DNA from: Sphaerothrix gracilis
GTDB taxonomy: Bacteria; Cyanobacteriota; Cyanobacteriia; Phormidesmidales; Phormidesmidaceae
NCBI RefSeq assembly: GCF_030405905.1
Contig: NZ_JASATW010000006.1
Coordinates: forward strand, 208,017-272,016
Length of the DNA stretch: 64,000 nt
Direction: 5' to 3'
Shown here: positions 1-8,133 of the stretch, piece by piece
How positions within the stretch are numbered: the first letter of the stretch is position 1
How the letters are laid out: each line of letters begins with the position of its first letter
Translations under genes and position numbers: made by a program
Notes under the pieces: generated by a model
What the model saw: the letters and a program-made list of their open reading frames with translations, nothing else
Database searches by the model: none
What the model was told of the DNA's origin: nothing

Positions 1-9
1 ATTAGGGGC

Positions 10-1086
10 ATGGAACAGAATGACTCCTCCCCTAGTTGGTGGCAGCGCTTCGACAATCTGGCGCTGTTTCGTTTTTTGTTGCTGTTTGCCTGTGGCTGGG
101 CGCTCATTGAATTACTCAATTATTTCGAAATCGTGGTGGTGATTTTTGCCTCATCCACGATTTTGGCCTTTTTGCTCAATCACCCCGTACAGTGGCTCAA
201 GCGATTTCTGCCTCATGGCCTCGCCGTGACGGTTGTTTTCCTGATTGCGCTGATTGTCATTCTCGGCATTGTCAGCACGATGGGGCTGGCGGTACTGTCC
301 CAGGGGCAAAAACTGCTGGAAACGACGGCGGATTTTCTCAACTCCCTGACCCCGGCAATGCAGCAGTTAGAAGCGATGCTGCAGGCGCGAAATCTCAGCG
401 TCGATCTGGCCACGTTAGGAGAGCAGTTTAGGGAGCAGGCGATCGCCCTATTTGGCACCGGACTCGCTCTCCTGCAAGGGGCTTTAGCCAATTTTATCAA
501 CGCTATTTTGATTGCCGTCGTAACGCTGTTTATGATGCTGGACGGGGCGCGGATTTGGCACTGGGCCTTGAAAATGTTGCCAATGCATCGACGGCAAGAA
601 TTTACTCAGGTGGTGCGTCAAAGTCTGCTGGGCTTTTTTTGGGGACGGTTGTTGCTGTCCATTTTCTTTGGCATTTCCACGCTGATTGTCTTTCTGCTGA
701 TGGGGGTACCGTTTGCGCTGGTGCTGGCGGTAATTGCCGGACTGTTTGATCTGATTCCCGGTATTGGGGCGACGCTGGGGATTGGCCTGGTAGCACTGCT
801 GATGCTGTCTCAGAGCGTGTGGCTGGCGCTCAAGATAGTTGTGGTGTGCGTGCTGCTACAGCAGGTGGAAGAGAATATTCTGCTGCCCCACGTGATGAGT
901 GATTCCCTGAATATCAACCCGGTAGTGATGTTTTTTGCCCTGATTGTGGGGGCACGGGTAGCGGGATTGCTGGGAGTTTTCTTGTCAATTCCAATCGCAG
1001 CAGTTGTGATTAGCCTGCTAGAAATTGATGAAATGAAAAGCCGCTCGCAGTTTGAGGCCGCTAGCGAGGCAGCATCGGAGTCCTGA
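10..1086 (+). CDS. AI-2E family transporter (PerM/YdiK-like permease)
   Basis: This is a polytopic inner-membrane protein of 358 aa, the usual length for the AI-2E exporter/PerM family. Hydrophobic segments are spread over the whole length. The amphipathic stretch around residues 90-140, between two pairs of membrane helices, is typical of the family. The C-terminal third carries the family-like PFALVLAVIAGLFDLIPGIG region, followed by the EENILLPHVM motif. Family members export AI-2 or act as Na+/H+ antiporters in some bacteria; the substrate in cyanobacteria is unknown. The ATG at 10 follows a GGGGCA stretch at the window edge, so the promoter is not visible. Confidence 0.88.
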   Translation: MEQNDSSPSWWQRFDNLALFRFLLLFACGWALIELLNYFEIVVVIFASSTILAFLLNHPVQWLKRFLPHGLAVTVVFLIALIVILGIVSTMGLAVLSQGQKLLETTADFLNSLTPAMQQLEAMLQARNLSVDLATLGEQFREQAIALFGTGLALLQGALANFINAILIAVVTLFMMLDGARIWHWALKMLPMHRRQEFTQVVRQSLLGFFWGRLLLSIFFGISTLIVFLLMGVPFALVLAVIAGLFDLIPGIGATLGIGLVALLMLSQSVWLALKIVVVCVLLQQVEENILLPHVMSDSLNINPVVMFFALIVGARVAGLLGVFLSIPIAAVVISLLEIDEMKSRSQFEAASEAASES

Positions 1087-1128
1087 ACACGGTAATCTGA
1101 GGGCGTACGTTTTGTCTCTCTAGCTTCT

Positions 1129-2094
1129 ATGCGATCGCAGTCTGATTCTTTACCGCCGGGGACGCAGCTACACTTCTTCAAGTCCCCTAGGGCTTGGCTC
1201 TATGCCCTATGGAAATTTTCCCGCCCCCATACCATTATTGGCACCAGCCTCAGCGTTTGGGGCCTGTTTGCGATCGCCTGGGCCACTGCGCCCACGCTGA
1301 ATTTGGCGACGCTGCTCCCCGTTCCCCTATGGGCCTGGGTGGCCTGTCTGCTCGGCAATGTCTATATTGTGGGGCTGAACCAAATCGAGGATGTGGCCAT
1401 CGATCGCATCAATAAGCCGCACCTGCCCCTGGCTTCTGGCGAATTTTCCCGGCGGCAGGCGGTGGGGATCGTAGCGTTTTGCGGCGCGCTGGCGATCGCG
1501 ATCGCCCTGAGTCAGGGGTCATTTCTGCTAGCTACGGTGGGGATCAGCCTGCTGATTGGCACTGCCTATTCGCTACCGCCAATTCGGCTGAAACGCTTTC
1601 CCTTTTGGGCCTCGTTTTGTATTCTCTCGGTGCGGGGAGCGGTGGTCAATTTGGGGCTGTATCTGCATTACAGCGATCGCCTGAGCTTGTCTCTGGGCGT
1701 CCCGGCGCGGGTGTGGGCGCTGACGCTGTTTATTTTGGTGTTTAGCTTTGCCATTGCCATTTTTAAGGATATTCCCGATATTGAGGGCGATCGCCGCTAC
1801 AACATCACCACGTTCACGGTGCAGCTTGGGCAAAAGGCGGTGTTTAATCTGGCTCGTTGGGTGCTAACCCTGTGCTACGGCGGGCTGATTGTGGCGGGGC
1901 CGTTTCTGGCGGAGGTGAACGGCTGGTTTATCAGCGTCACCCATCTGGCGGCGATCGCCCTGTTTTGGTTATTAAGCTTGCGAGTGGCGTGGCAGGGACG
2001 CACTGCAGGTATTTCTTACCCGGCGTTTTATCAGTTTATTTGGAAGCTGTTTTTTATTGAGTACCTGCTGTTTCCCCTAGCCTGCTGGCTGTAA
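1129..2094 (+). CDS. hpt: Homogentisate phytyltransferase (tocopherol biosynthesis)
   Basis: This is a UbiA-superfamily membrane prenyltransferase of 321 aa. It is expected to condense homogentisate with phytyl diphosphate in the committed step of vitamin E synthesis. Two Asp-rich motifs that bind Mg-diphosphate are visible: NQIEDVAIDRINKP at residues 84-97 and KDIPDIEGDRRYN at about 213-225. Eight to nine hydrophobic segments surround them. The sequence pattern matches cyanobacterial HPT (Synechocystis slr1736 type) better than ChlG or UbiA, because of the NKPHLPLASGE continuation. It starts 42 bp after the upstream permease on the same strand and may be co-transcribed with it. Confidence 0.9.
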   Translation: MRSQSDSLPPGTQLHFFKSPRAWLYALWKFSRPHTIIGTSLSVWGLFAIAWATAPTLNLATLLPVPLWAWVACLLGNVYIVGLNQIEDVAIDRINKPHLPLASGEFSRRQAVGIVAFCGALAIAIALSQGSFLLATVGISLLIGTAYSLPPIRLKRFPFWASFCILSVRGAVVNLGLYLHYSDRLSLSLGVPARVWALTLFILVFSFAIAIFKDIPDIEGDRRYNITTFTVQLGQKAVFNLARWVLTLCYGGLIVAGPFLAEVNGWFISVTHLAAIALFWLLSLRVAWQGRTAGISYPAFYQFIWKLFFIEYLLFPLACWL

Positions 2095-2231
2095 ATAAAC
2101 CAATATTCTGCCGCCAGGGACTTGCTTCAGCTTCGTGGCAAGCTCAAAGATTTCAGAAGATGCGGACTGAATAAATTTTCAGTGAGTAGGATCAAGTTAG
2201 ACCGATTTTTAGATGTCAAGCGTATCAGGCC

Positions 2232-3359
2232 ATGACATTTCTTTATCCTCAAACCCGGCATCCGCTGATTCCTCAAGCCCACGCGCCGCAAGCGGATCAG
2301 CTTTTCGCTAACCAAATCAAGGAGTTTCGGCAAACACTTTTTGGTACCTTACAAAGCAAGATAAAAGCGCTGTCTGAAAAATTTGCTCAGGCGGAAAACC
2401 AAGAGATTTCCTATCCGCATCTGCGCCAGGAACTGGATCGATCTGCAGAAATTCAGGCCGTTCATCATCAGCGTGGGGTGCTGCAAGATCGCCTCTGGCA
2501 GCAGGTGGCAGATGAGATTGAAAAAGACCGCGATCGCCTAGCGGCAGCCTTTGCCACCTACTCTCAACCTCAGGACACCCTAGAACTGGACCCAAACCTG
2601 GAGATTCCAGCCCATCAGTTGAAAGCAAACATTCATCGGATGCCGGGGGGCTACTTGCAGGACGGTGGGGACGCTGATTTCTGGACGGGAGCTTTGTATG
2701 ACCACGGCGTTTTTCTCTATGGCCAAGGCTGGTTAGGCTCTCTCAACGATGAACTGGGCCACACCGTCATTCACCATGTTTTAGCTGAGCACTACCCGCA
2801 GCTCAAGCCCCACAAAATTTTAGATATGGGCTGTTCGGTAGGTCACAGCACCCTGCCCTATGTATCGGCCTATCCTGAGGCTGAGATTTGGGCCATTGAC
2901 CTCAGCGCTTCCCTATTGCGATATGCTCACGCCCGCGCCCACGCTTTAGGAAAAACGGTGCATTTTTCTCAGCAAAATGCTGAAAATACGAAGTTTGCCA
3001 CCAATTCTTTTGACCTGGTGGTCAGCCATATTCTGATGCATGAGATTCCCTGCGGTGCCCGGAAAAAGGTGTTTGCGGAGAGCTATCGCCTGCTAGAGGC
3101 AGGCGGCGTCATGGTGCATCTCGATAGCAAACTGTTTCTGTCACCGCCGACACCAATGGCCCGTTATTTCCGCGATACGGAGGTTTGGGCAAATTCGGAA
3201 CCCTATTTAGGCTCCTCTAGGTTTGAAGATTTTGAGCGCTATGCTCTGGAAGCCGGGTTTAAGCCAGAGAATTTCAAAATTCACTCTGTTCCCGGCTATT
3301 ATGCAGCTCAGCAGGGCAGCGAGAATGCGGGCTGGGCGGCATTTTGCGCGGTGAAGTGA
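2232..3359 (+). CDS. Class I SAM-dependent methyltransferase
   Basis: This 375-aa protein has a Rossmann methyltransferase core. Motif I is ILDMGCSVGHST near residue 196, followed by the acidic strand-2 end AEIWAIDLS, the NAENTKFATNSFDLVVSHILMHE motif II/post-motif region and RLLEAGGVMVHLD. The N-terminal 190 residues form an extra charged helical domain. It is probably a small-molecule O- or C-methyltransferase; the substrate cannot be read from the sequence. ATG 2232 is used; the preceding 137 bp show no gene. Confidence 0.8.
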   Translation: MTFLYPQTRHPLIPQAHAPQADQLFANQIKEFRQTLFGTLQSKIKALSEKFAQAENQEISYPHLRQELDRSAEIQAVHHQRGVLQDRLWQQVADEIEKDRDRLAAAFATYSQPQDTLELDPNLEIPAHQLKANIHRMPGGYLQDGGDADFWTGALYDHGVFLYGQGWLGSLNDELGHTVIHHVLAEHYPQLKPHKILDMGCSVGHSTLPYVSAYPEAEIWAIDLSASLLRYAHARAHALGKTVHFSQQNAENTKFATNSFDLVVSHILMHEIPCGARKKVFAESYRLLEAGGVMVHLDSKLFLSPPTPMARYFRDTEVWANSEPYLGSSRFEDFERYALEAGFKPENFKIHSVPGYYAAQQGSENAGWAAFCAVK

Positions 3360-3641
3360 TGAAGCTCGATACCCTGTGGATGCATCAGCTGGAGCATCAT
3401 CAGATAAACCCCACGCAAAGACTAAACGAACGGGATCGAAATCGCCGAGCTTCGCAGAAGCTAATAGTCCTTGCGCTTCTACAGAAGCTACGTTACCAGC
3501 CAATGTGACGGAAGTTATCTACTCTTCCCAAACTGTCCTGAGTTGAACTCAAAATGGACACTAGTAGAGCGAACAATCTGCATGTCTTCAGGCAGTTCAA
3601 TCTTCTGGCTTGATACGATCGGGTAGTCGATCGCTATAACT

Positions 3642-4256
3642 ATGGTTCTCTCAAATTTACAAACAGGTATCAGCTTCGACGAATTCCTTGTCCAGTATGG
3701 GGACAACGATCGCTATGAGCTCATTGATGGAGAGCTAATCGAAATGGAACCGACCGGGCCACATGAGCAAGTCGCTGCTCTCGTCAGCCGCAAATTCAAC
3801 GTTGAGATCGATCGCTTAGATTTGCCCTATTTCATTCCCCATCGATGCCTCATTCAACCGCTTAGCTCAGCCAGTGCCTTTCGGCCTGATGTAGTTGTTC
3901 TGACTGAGCAAAACTTATCCCAAGAGCCACTTTGGGCTAGAGAGCCCGTGATTACCTTGGGTACTTCCGTCAAATTAGTCGTTGAAGTCGTCAGCACTAA
4001 CTGGCAAAACGACTATGCCCGTAAATACGAAGATTATGAAGCGTTGGGCATTCCAGAATTTTGGATTATTGACTATCTCGGCATTGGCGGCAAATACTAC
4101 ATTGGCACTCCCAAGCAGCCCACCATTACGATTTGCCAGCTTGTCGAAAACGAGTATCAAAAAGTGCTGCTACGACGGGGTGAAACGATTCAGTCGAAGC
4201 TTTTTCCTGAGCTAAAGCTTACGACCGATAAGCTATTTGCTTTTGGCTCTCATTGA
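3642..4256 (+). CDS. Uma2 family endonuclease (DUF820)
   Basis: This 204-aa protein has the PD-(D/E)XK-like restriction-endonuclease fold of the Uma2 family, which is greatly expanded in cyanobacteria. Family marks are YELIDGELIEMEPTGPHEQV near residue 28, a DVVVLTEQ strand, and KLVVEVVSTNWQNDYARKYEDYEALGIPEFWIID, which carries the E and K catalytic positions. The biological role of Uma2 proteins is not settled. It lies just upstream of the first copy of the duplicated leader/small-protein unit, and a second Uma2 gene lies close to the other copy. Confidence 0.88.
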   Translation: MVLSNLQTGISFDEFLVQYGDNDRYELIDGELIEMEPTGPHEQVAALVSRKFNVEIDRLDLPYFIPHRCLIQPLSSASAFRPDVVVLTEQNLSQEPLWAREPVITLGTSVKLVVEVVSTNWQNDYARKYEDYEALGIPEFWIIDYLGIGGKYYIGTPKQPTITICQLVENEYQKVLLRRGETIQSKLFPELKLTTDKLFAFGSH

Positions 4257-4335
4257 TACTTTTTCGAGTCTATTAACCTACGGCAAAATCCGTCAGCCGG
4301 TGATGCGCTTCTGACTTGTAGGCTAAAGCAATATG

Positions 4336-4599
4336 CTCCACGGTTGACGCCGATCGCTCAGACACGTATCCTCAGACATTAAGCCGTTTCGACGGCGAGT
4401 TAACCGCAGAACTCGAAGACCTTCGGCGGTGCCTGCTAGTGTCGCAACCACTAACAGACACCTGACCCGCAACCTGAGACGACCAGATTACGGGCTAGTG
4501 GTCAGTTTACCCTAGCCACCGAATTTGTATCTCGCGCGGTGTGCTGGGGTTTTCGTGTTCTGTTTTCCTCAACCCAAAAGTAAAAGGAAACAGAACATC
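4336..4599 (+). ncRNA. Structured leader RNA, copy 1 (264 nt) upstream of the 81-aa protein
   Basis: This non-coding stretch matches the reverse strand at 23015-23278 almost base for base over exactly the same length. Visible helices are GCCG/CGGC near 4383-4395, TAGTG/CACTA at 4437-4441 with 4449-4453, GGCTAG/CTAGCC near 4494-4518, and a final hairpin at 4557-4568 with 4586-4596. The last one buries the AGGAAA Shine-Dalgarno of the downstream ATG at 4600. In copy 2 the third helix keeps its pairing through two compensatory changes. It could be a cis-regulatory RNA (riboswitch or autoregulator), or the RNA of a HEARO/omega-RNA-like element. Neither assignment could be tested here. Confidence 0.65.
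4557..4596 (+). promoter_or_regulatory. SD-sequestering hairpin, copy 1
   Basis: GTTCTGTTTTCC (4557-4568) pairs with GGAAACAGAAC (4586-4596) with one bulged T and a 17-nt loop. The right arm contains the AGGAAA ribosome-binding site 9-14 nt before ATG 4600. The hairpin is unchanged in the second copy. It would block initiation unless opened, so translational control is likely. Confidence 0.6.
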
Positions 4600-4845
4600 A
4601 TGTTTCAAGAGTCTCATGCGGGCGCGGCGGCGTCCTCAATTCCGTCTACGCCTGCTCCCCAACGCGCTCCCAAGCGTAAGCGAGTACGCCACGTGCTGAT
4701 TGGTGACGCCGAAGCCGTCCGGCTCGACATCCACCTGATGCACGTCAAAGGCTACGCCGAAGCTACGGCCTGGAGCGATCCCCAGCCCACCACTAGCCCC
4801 GGCGAAGTGGTGCGGGTGCTGATCAAAACGCCAATGGCCGAGTAG
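4600..4845 (+). CDS. Small basic-to-acidic protein of unknown function, copy 1 (81 aa)
   Basis: I do not recognise this family. The start at 4600 (MFQ) is preferred to the in-frame ATG at 4525, because AGGAAA lies just before it and because the upstream part belongs to the structured leader. The protein has a low-complexity N-terminus (Ala/Ser/Pro), a basic stretch KRKRVRH, and a conserved C-terminal two-thirds (GDAEAVRLDI, LMHVKGYAEATAWSDPQP, PGEVVRVLIKTP). Copy 2 at 22769-23014 has the same length. Differences cluster in the N-terminal linker while residues 28-81 are nearly invariant, which indicates selection on the protein. No catalytic motif, RuvC or HNH signature is present. Confidence 0.65.
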   Translation: MFQESHAGAAASSIPSTPAPQRAPKRKRVRHVLIGDAEAVRLDIHLMHVKGYAEATAWSDPQPTTSPGEVVRVLIKTPMAE

Positions 4846-4856
4846 CATCCGCAGAT

Positions 4857-4911
4857 CCCAGGGGTCTGTCAGCGTGAGCGAAATGCTTCACGTTGAGGCA
4901 AGACCCCTGGG
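4857..4911 (+). repeat. Conserved hairpin after the 81-aa gene, copy 1
   Basis: CCCAGGGGTCT (4857-4867) pairs perfectly with AGACCCCTGGG (4901-4911). A shorter inner stem, CGTGA/TCACG, lies within the loop. No T-run follows, so it is not a standard intrinsic terminator. The same structure follows copy 2 (22702-22756) with one G-U replacement, and homology between copies ends at its 3' edge. Confidence 0.7.
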
Positions 4912-4968
4912 AGCTAGAGCTTTGCGTTCGTGCTAATCTGCCAGTTAGGTTCTTTCGCGCGATCGCTC

Positions 4969-5229
4969 ATGGGTAGTCAATCCACCGCCAAAACTATTTT
5001 TCTACTCGTCTCAATGGTGGGCTGGCTAATCGTGGGCGCAGCCCTGATGTATCTTTTTCCAGCGGCAGCGGACTGGCTAGTCGGCTCAGAGCAAACCCAC
5101 CTGTGGATGACCAACCTCAGTCGCGGCGGCTATGATCCCATGCTGGCGATCGCCGGAGGCGGCGTTACCTTAGCCATCACCGTTCTGGGCAACCTCATCT
5201 GGTATCAGCAATTTGAAGGGAAGCAGTAA
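4969..5229 (+). CDS. Small two-helix membrane protein, unknown function
   Basis: This 86-aa protein is read from ATG 4969; an in-frame ATG at 4930 would add 13 residues that look non-conserved. Two hydrophobic segments are visible: IFLLVSMVGWLIVGAALMYLF near the N-terminus and AIAGGGVTLAITVLGNLIWY near the C-terminus. A short polar region between them contains SRGGYDPM. I do not recognise the family. It sits immediately downstream of the first 580-bp unit and converges on mutS. Confidence 0.5.
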   Translation: MGSQSTAKTIFLLVSMVGWLIVGAALMYLFPAAADWLVGSEQTHLWMTNLSRGGYDPMLAIAGGGVTLAITVLGNLIWYQQFEGKQ

Positions 5230-5265
5230 GGATTTAGCCGTGCTAGACTCCCGTGCCCCCACGAC

Positions 5266-8049
5266 CTAACCAAAAATATCCAGTTGCTCGATTGGGGTTT
5301 CGCTGACTGCTGATTTACCATTGCCGTTATCGCGGCGCGGCTGGCTGCGGTGACTCTTGCGCAGACCTACCGCAATCTTGCTGTGCTTCTCAATCTGGCC
5401 CATCACCTGCTGCGCCCGCCGAATCACCGTAAGCGGCAGTCCCGCCAGCCGTCCCGCCTCAATGCCGTAGGAACGACTCGCCCCCCCCGGCTGTACCCGG
5501 TGCAGGAAAATAATCTGATCCGGCATTTCCTTCACCATCACCTGGTAGTTAGCCACGTTGGCCAAAATGCCCGCTAGCTCATTGAGCTCGTGGTAGTGGG
5601 TCGCAAAAATTGTGCGGGCCTGAATTTCACTAGCGAGATGTTCCGCTACCGCCCAGGCAATCGATAGGCCATCAAAGGTTGCCGTGCCCCGGCCAATTTC
5701 ATCCAGCAGCACCAGCGATCGCGGCGTGGCGTGATTCAAAATGTTGGCCGTCTCGTTCATCTCCACCATGAATGTGGACTGCCCCGTCGCCAAATCGTCT
5801 ACCGCCCCGACGCGGGTAAAAATGCGATCGCAAATTCCCAGCCGCGCTGACTGCGCCGGTACATAGCTTCCCACCTGAGCCATGAGCTGAATTAGTCCCA
5901 CCTGCCGCAGGTAGCAGCTTTTGCCGCTGGCGTTGGGGCCGGTGAGGATGATGAGGTCGGGTGAGGAAGGTGGAGGGGGTGAGGAAGGTGAGGAAGATGG
6001 AGGGGCTGAGGAAGTGCTGCTGACATCATCTCCTCTACCTTCCCTACCTTCCCTACCTTCCCTACCTTCCCTATCTCCCCCACCGCCTCTACCTTCCCCA
6101 CCTCCCAACCCTGTCGAATTCGGCACGAAGAATCCGGCTGGCAAAATCTGCTCTACGACGGGGTGCCGACCGGAGTTAATCAGAATTTCTCGACCTTCAA
6201 CCATCTCCGGGCGGCAGTAGTCTTTGGCGATCGCCACTTCTGCCAGTCCGGCTAGGACATCGACGGCGGCGACGGCGCGGGCGACTTTGCGGATCAGGTC
6301 TACGTGGTGACTCACCTCTTCCCGGAGCTGCACGAAGATTTCGTACTCTAGCTTTTGCAAGGCTTCACGGGCGGTGAGGATGCGGTTTTCCCGTTCTTTG
6401 AGTTCGGGCGTGATGTAGCGTTCTTCGTTGGTGAGGGTTTGCTTGCGGATATAGTCGTCAGGGGCCTGGTCGGCTTTGGCGCGGGAAATGCTGATGTAGT
6501 AGCCGAAGGCTTTGTTGAAGCCGACTTTTAGATTGGAGATGCCGCTGCGATCGCGCTCGGTCACTTCCAAATTAGCAATCCACTGCTGGTCAGCCTCCAC
6601 CTGCTGCCGCAGTTCATCAAGCTGCTCATTGACGCCGGGGCGAATCAGGTTGCCTTCCGTGAGATAAAGGGGCGGCGTTTCTACTAGGTGCGATCGCAGT
6701 TTTTGGCCCAGAGTTTCTAGCTCCGGCGGCACGGACTGGACGGCTTTGAGGTAGGCAGAAGCCGCCTTGGCCGCGATCGCGGCTAGATCCGGCAGCTTTT
6801 CAAAGGAGTCGGCTAGAGCCACCAGGTCGCGCCCGTTGGCAGTCCCCGATCCGGCCCGTCCGGCCAGACGTTCTAGGTCGTAAATTTGCTTAAGCAACTG
6901 CTGCAGAATCTGGCGCAGGTTGCCGTCATCTAGCAGCTCTTGAATCGTAGACTGGCGGGCCTGAATGCCGTCGAGTCCCAACAGCGGCTGCAGCAGCCAG
7001 CGGCGCAGCGCCCGTCCTCCCATCGCCGTCACAGTGCGATCTAAGGCCCACAGCAGGGAACCGCTAAAGGTGCCATCGCGGGCAGTTTGGGTAATTTCTA
7101 GATTGCGGCGGGTCTGGTGGTCGATCACCAGGTATTCCGAGAGGGTATAGGTACAGAGAGGCTGCAGGGGAGCCTGCGTGGCTTTCTGAGTCTCTTCCAA
7201 ATACTCCACCAGTCCCCCCGCAGCCCGCACCGCCAGCGGCAGGTGTTCGCAGCCAAAGCCTTCTAGCGATCGCAGCCGAAACCGTTCCAGCAAGCGCTGT
7301 TTAGCTTCACTGTGGACAAAGGGAGCCTGCGATCGCAGGGTGTAGCAAAACTGAGCAGGCAGACAGGCCGGTAGCAGATCGGAAGACTGGCCCGGACGCA
7401 GCAGCATACCCAGATCGGGGGCATTAGTGGGCAGCAGCACCTCGGCAGGCTGGAGCCGCATCAGCTCCTGGGTAAGCTGTTCTAAATCGCTGGCCTGAGC
7501 GGTCAAAAATTCTCCGGTGGAGACATCGGCGTAGGCCAAGCCCCAATGATTGCCTGAAATCACCACCGCCGCCAAGAAATTGTTCTGGCGGGCGCTGAGC
7601 ATTCCTTCCTCCAGCACCGTACCGGGGGTGATGACGCGGGTGACTTCCCGCTTCACCAGCCCCTGAGCTTCCGCCGGATTTTCCACCTGGTCGCAAATCG
7701 CCACGGCAAAGCCCTTTTCGACAAGCTGAATGCAGTAGCGATCGAGGGCGTGGTGGGGAATGCCCGCTAGGGGCACCCGGCCAATCGCTTTACCTGCGTC
7801 TTTGCTGGTCAGCACCAGCTCTAGCTCGCGGGCAATGGTGATGGCGTCTTGGAAGAAAGTTTCAAAAAAGTCCCCTACTCGGTACAGCAGCAGGGCATGG
7901 GGATTTTCCTCCTTTGCCTGCACGTAGTGACGCATCATCGGCGTTAGGTCATCCGGGTTCACCGAGCGGTGGTCGGCGTAGCGGACTGTATGCTTGGCTA
8001 GGCGCTCAGGAATTCCGTGATTTTGCAGCTCGTCGGCGGAAACGGTCAT
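5266..8049 (-). CDS. mutS: DNA mismatch repair protein MutS with a low-complexity insert
   Basis: MutS of 927 aa, longer than the usual 850-880. It recognises mismatches and recruits MutL through its ATPase. The mismatch-binding domain holds the YRVGDFFETF motif near residue 57. The core and clamp follow, then the ATPase with Walker A GPNASGKS at residues 704-711, and further motifs including STFMVEMNE, LLDEIGRGTATFDG and ATHYHEL. Between the connector ending VPNSTGL and the LIILTGPN strand sits an insert of about 50 residues (roughly 647-695), made of Gly/Glu/Arg repeats followed by Ser/Pro runs. It is encoded by a degenerate CCTTCCCTA-type repeat. The frame is open, so the protein may still be functional. 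Confidence 0.95.
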   Translation of the reverse strand: MTVSADELQNHGIPERLAKHTVRYADHRSVNPDDLTPMMRHYVQAKEENPHALLLYRVGDFFETFFQDAITIARELELVLTSKDAGKAIGRVPLAGIPHHALDRYCIQLVEKGFAVAICDQVENPAEAQGLVKREVTRVITPGTVLEEGMLSARQNNFLAAVVISGNHWGLAYADVSTGEFLTAQASDLEQLTQELMRLQPAEVLLPTNAPDLGMLLRPGQSSDLLPACLPAQFCYTLRSQAPFVHSEAKQRLLERFRLRSLEGFGCEHLPLAVRAAGGLVEYLEETQKATQAPLQPLCTYTLSEYLVIDHQTRRNLEITQTARDGTFSGSLLWALDRTVTAMGGRALRRWLLQPLLGLDGIQARQSTIQELLDDGNLRQILQQLLKQIYDLERLAGRAGSGTANGRDLVALADSFEKLPDLAAIAAKAASAYLKAVQSVPPELETLGQKLRSHLVETPPLYLTEGNLIRPGVNEQLDELRQQVEADQQWIANLEVTERDRSGISNLKVGFNKAFGYYISISRAKADQAPDDYIRKQTLTNEERYITPELKERENRILTAREALQKLEYEIFVQLREEVSHHVDLIRKVARAVAAVDVLAGLAEVAIAKDYCRPEMVEGREILINSGRHPVVEQILPAGFFVPNSTGLGGGEGRGGGGDREGREGREGREGRGDDVSSTSSAPPSSSPSSPPPPSSPDLIILTGPNASGKSCYLRQVGLIQLMAQVGSYVPAQSARLGICDRIFTRVGAVDDLATGQSTFMVEMNETANILNHATPRSLVLLDEIGRGTATFDGLSIAWAVAEHLASEIQARTIFATHYHELNELAGILANVANYQVMVKEMPDQIIFLHRVQPGGASRSYGIEAGRLAGLPLTVIRRAQQVMGQIEKHSKIAVGLRKSHRSQPRRDNGNGKSAVSETPIEQLDIFG
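5955..6112. repeat. Low-complexity repeat inserted in mutS
   Basis: The stretch consists of GGTGAGGAAGG/GGAGGGGG-type units on the left and tandem TACCTTCCC decamer-like units on the right. It is unlike the flanking codon use. It adds about 50 residues to MutS in frame just before the P-loop strand. Confidence 0.8.
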
Positions 8050-8133
8050 AGGCAGATGAACGGTGGCTCAGTCTTTCATTGTAGGTCTGAGACTCAGGTG
8101 ACTGTGAGCACTCATTTTTATTGACCCAAAAAT

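Noticed and set aside
4525..4599. N-terminal extension of the 81-aa protein (ATG 4525)
   Set aside because: No ribosome-binding site before it, and the DNA belongs to the conserved structured leader; the ATG at 4600 has AGGAAA.
5955..6112. CRISPR-like direct repeats inside mutS
   Set aside because: Units are short, degenerate and have no spacers; the frame stays open through them.
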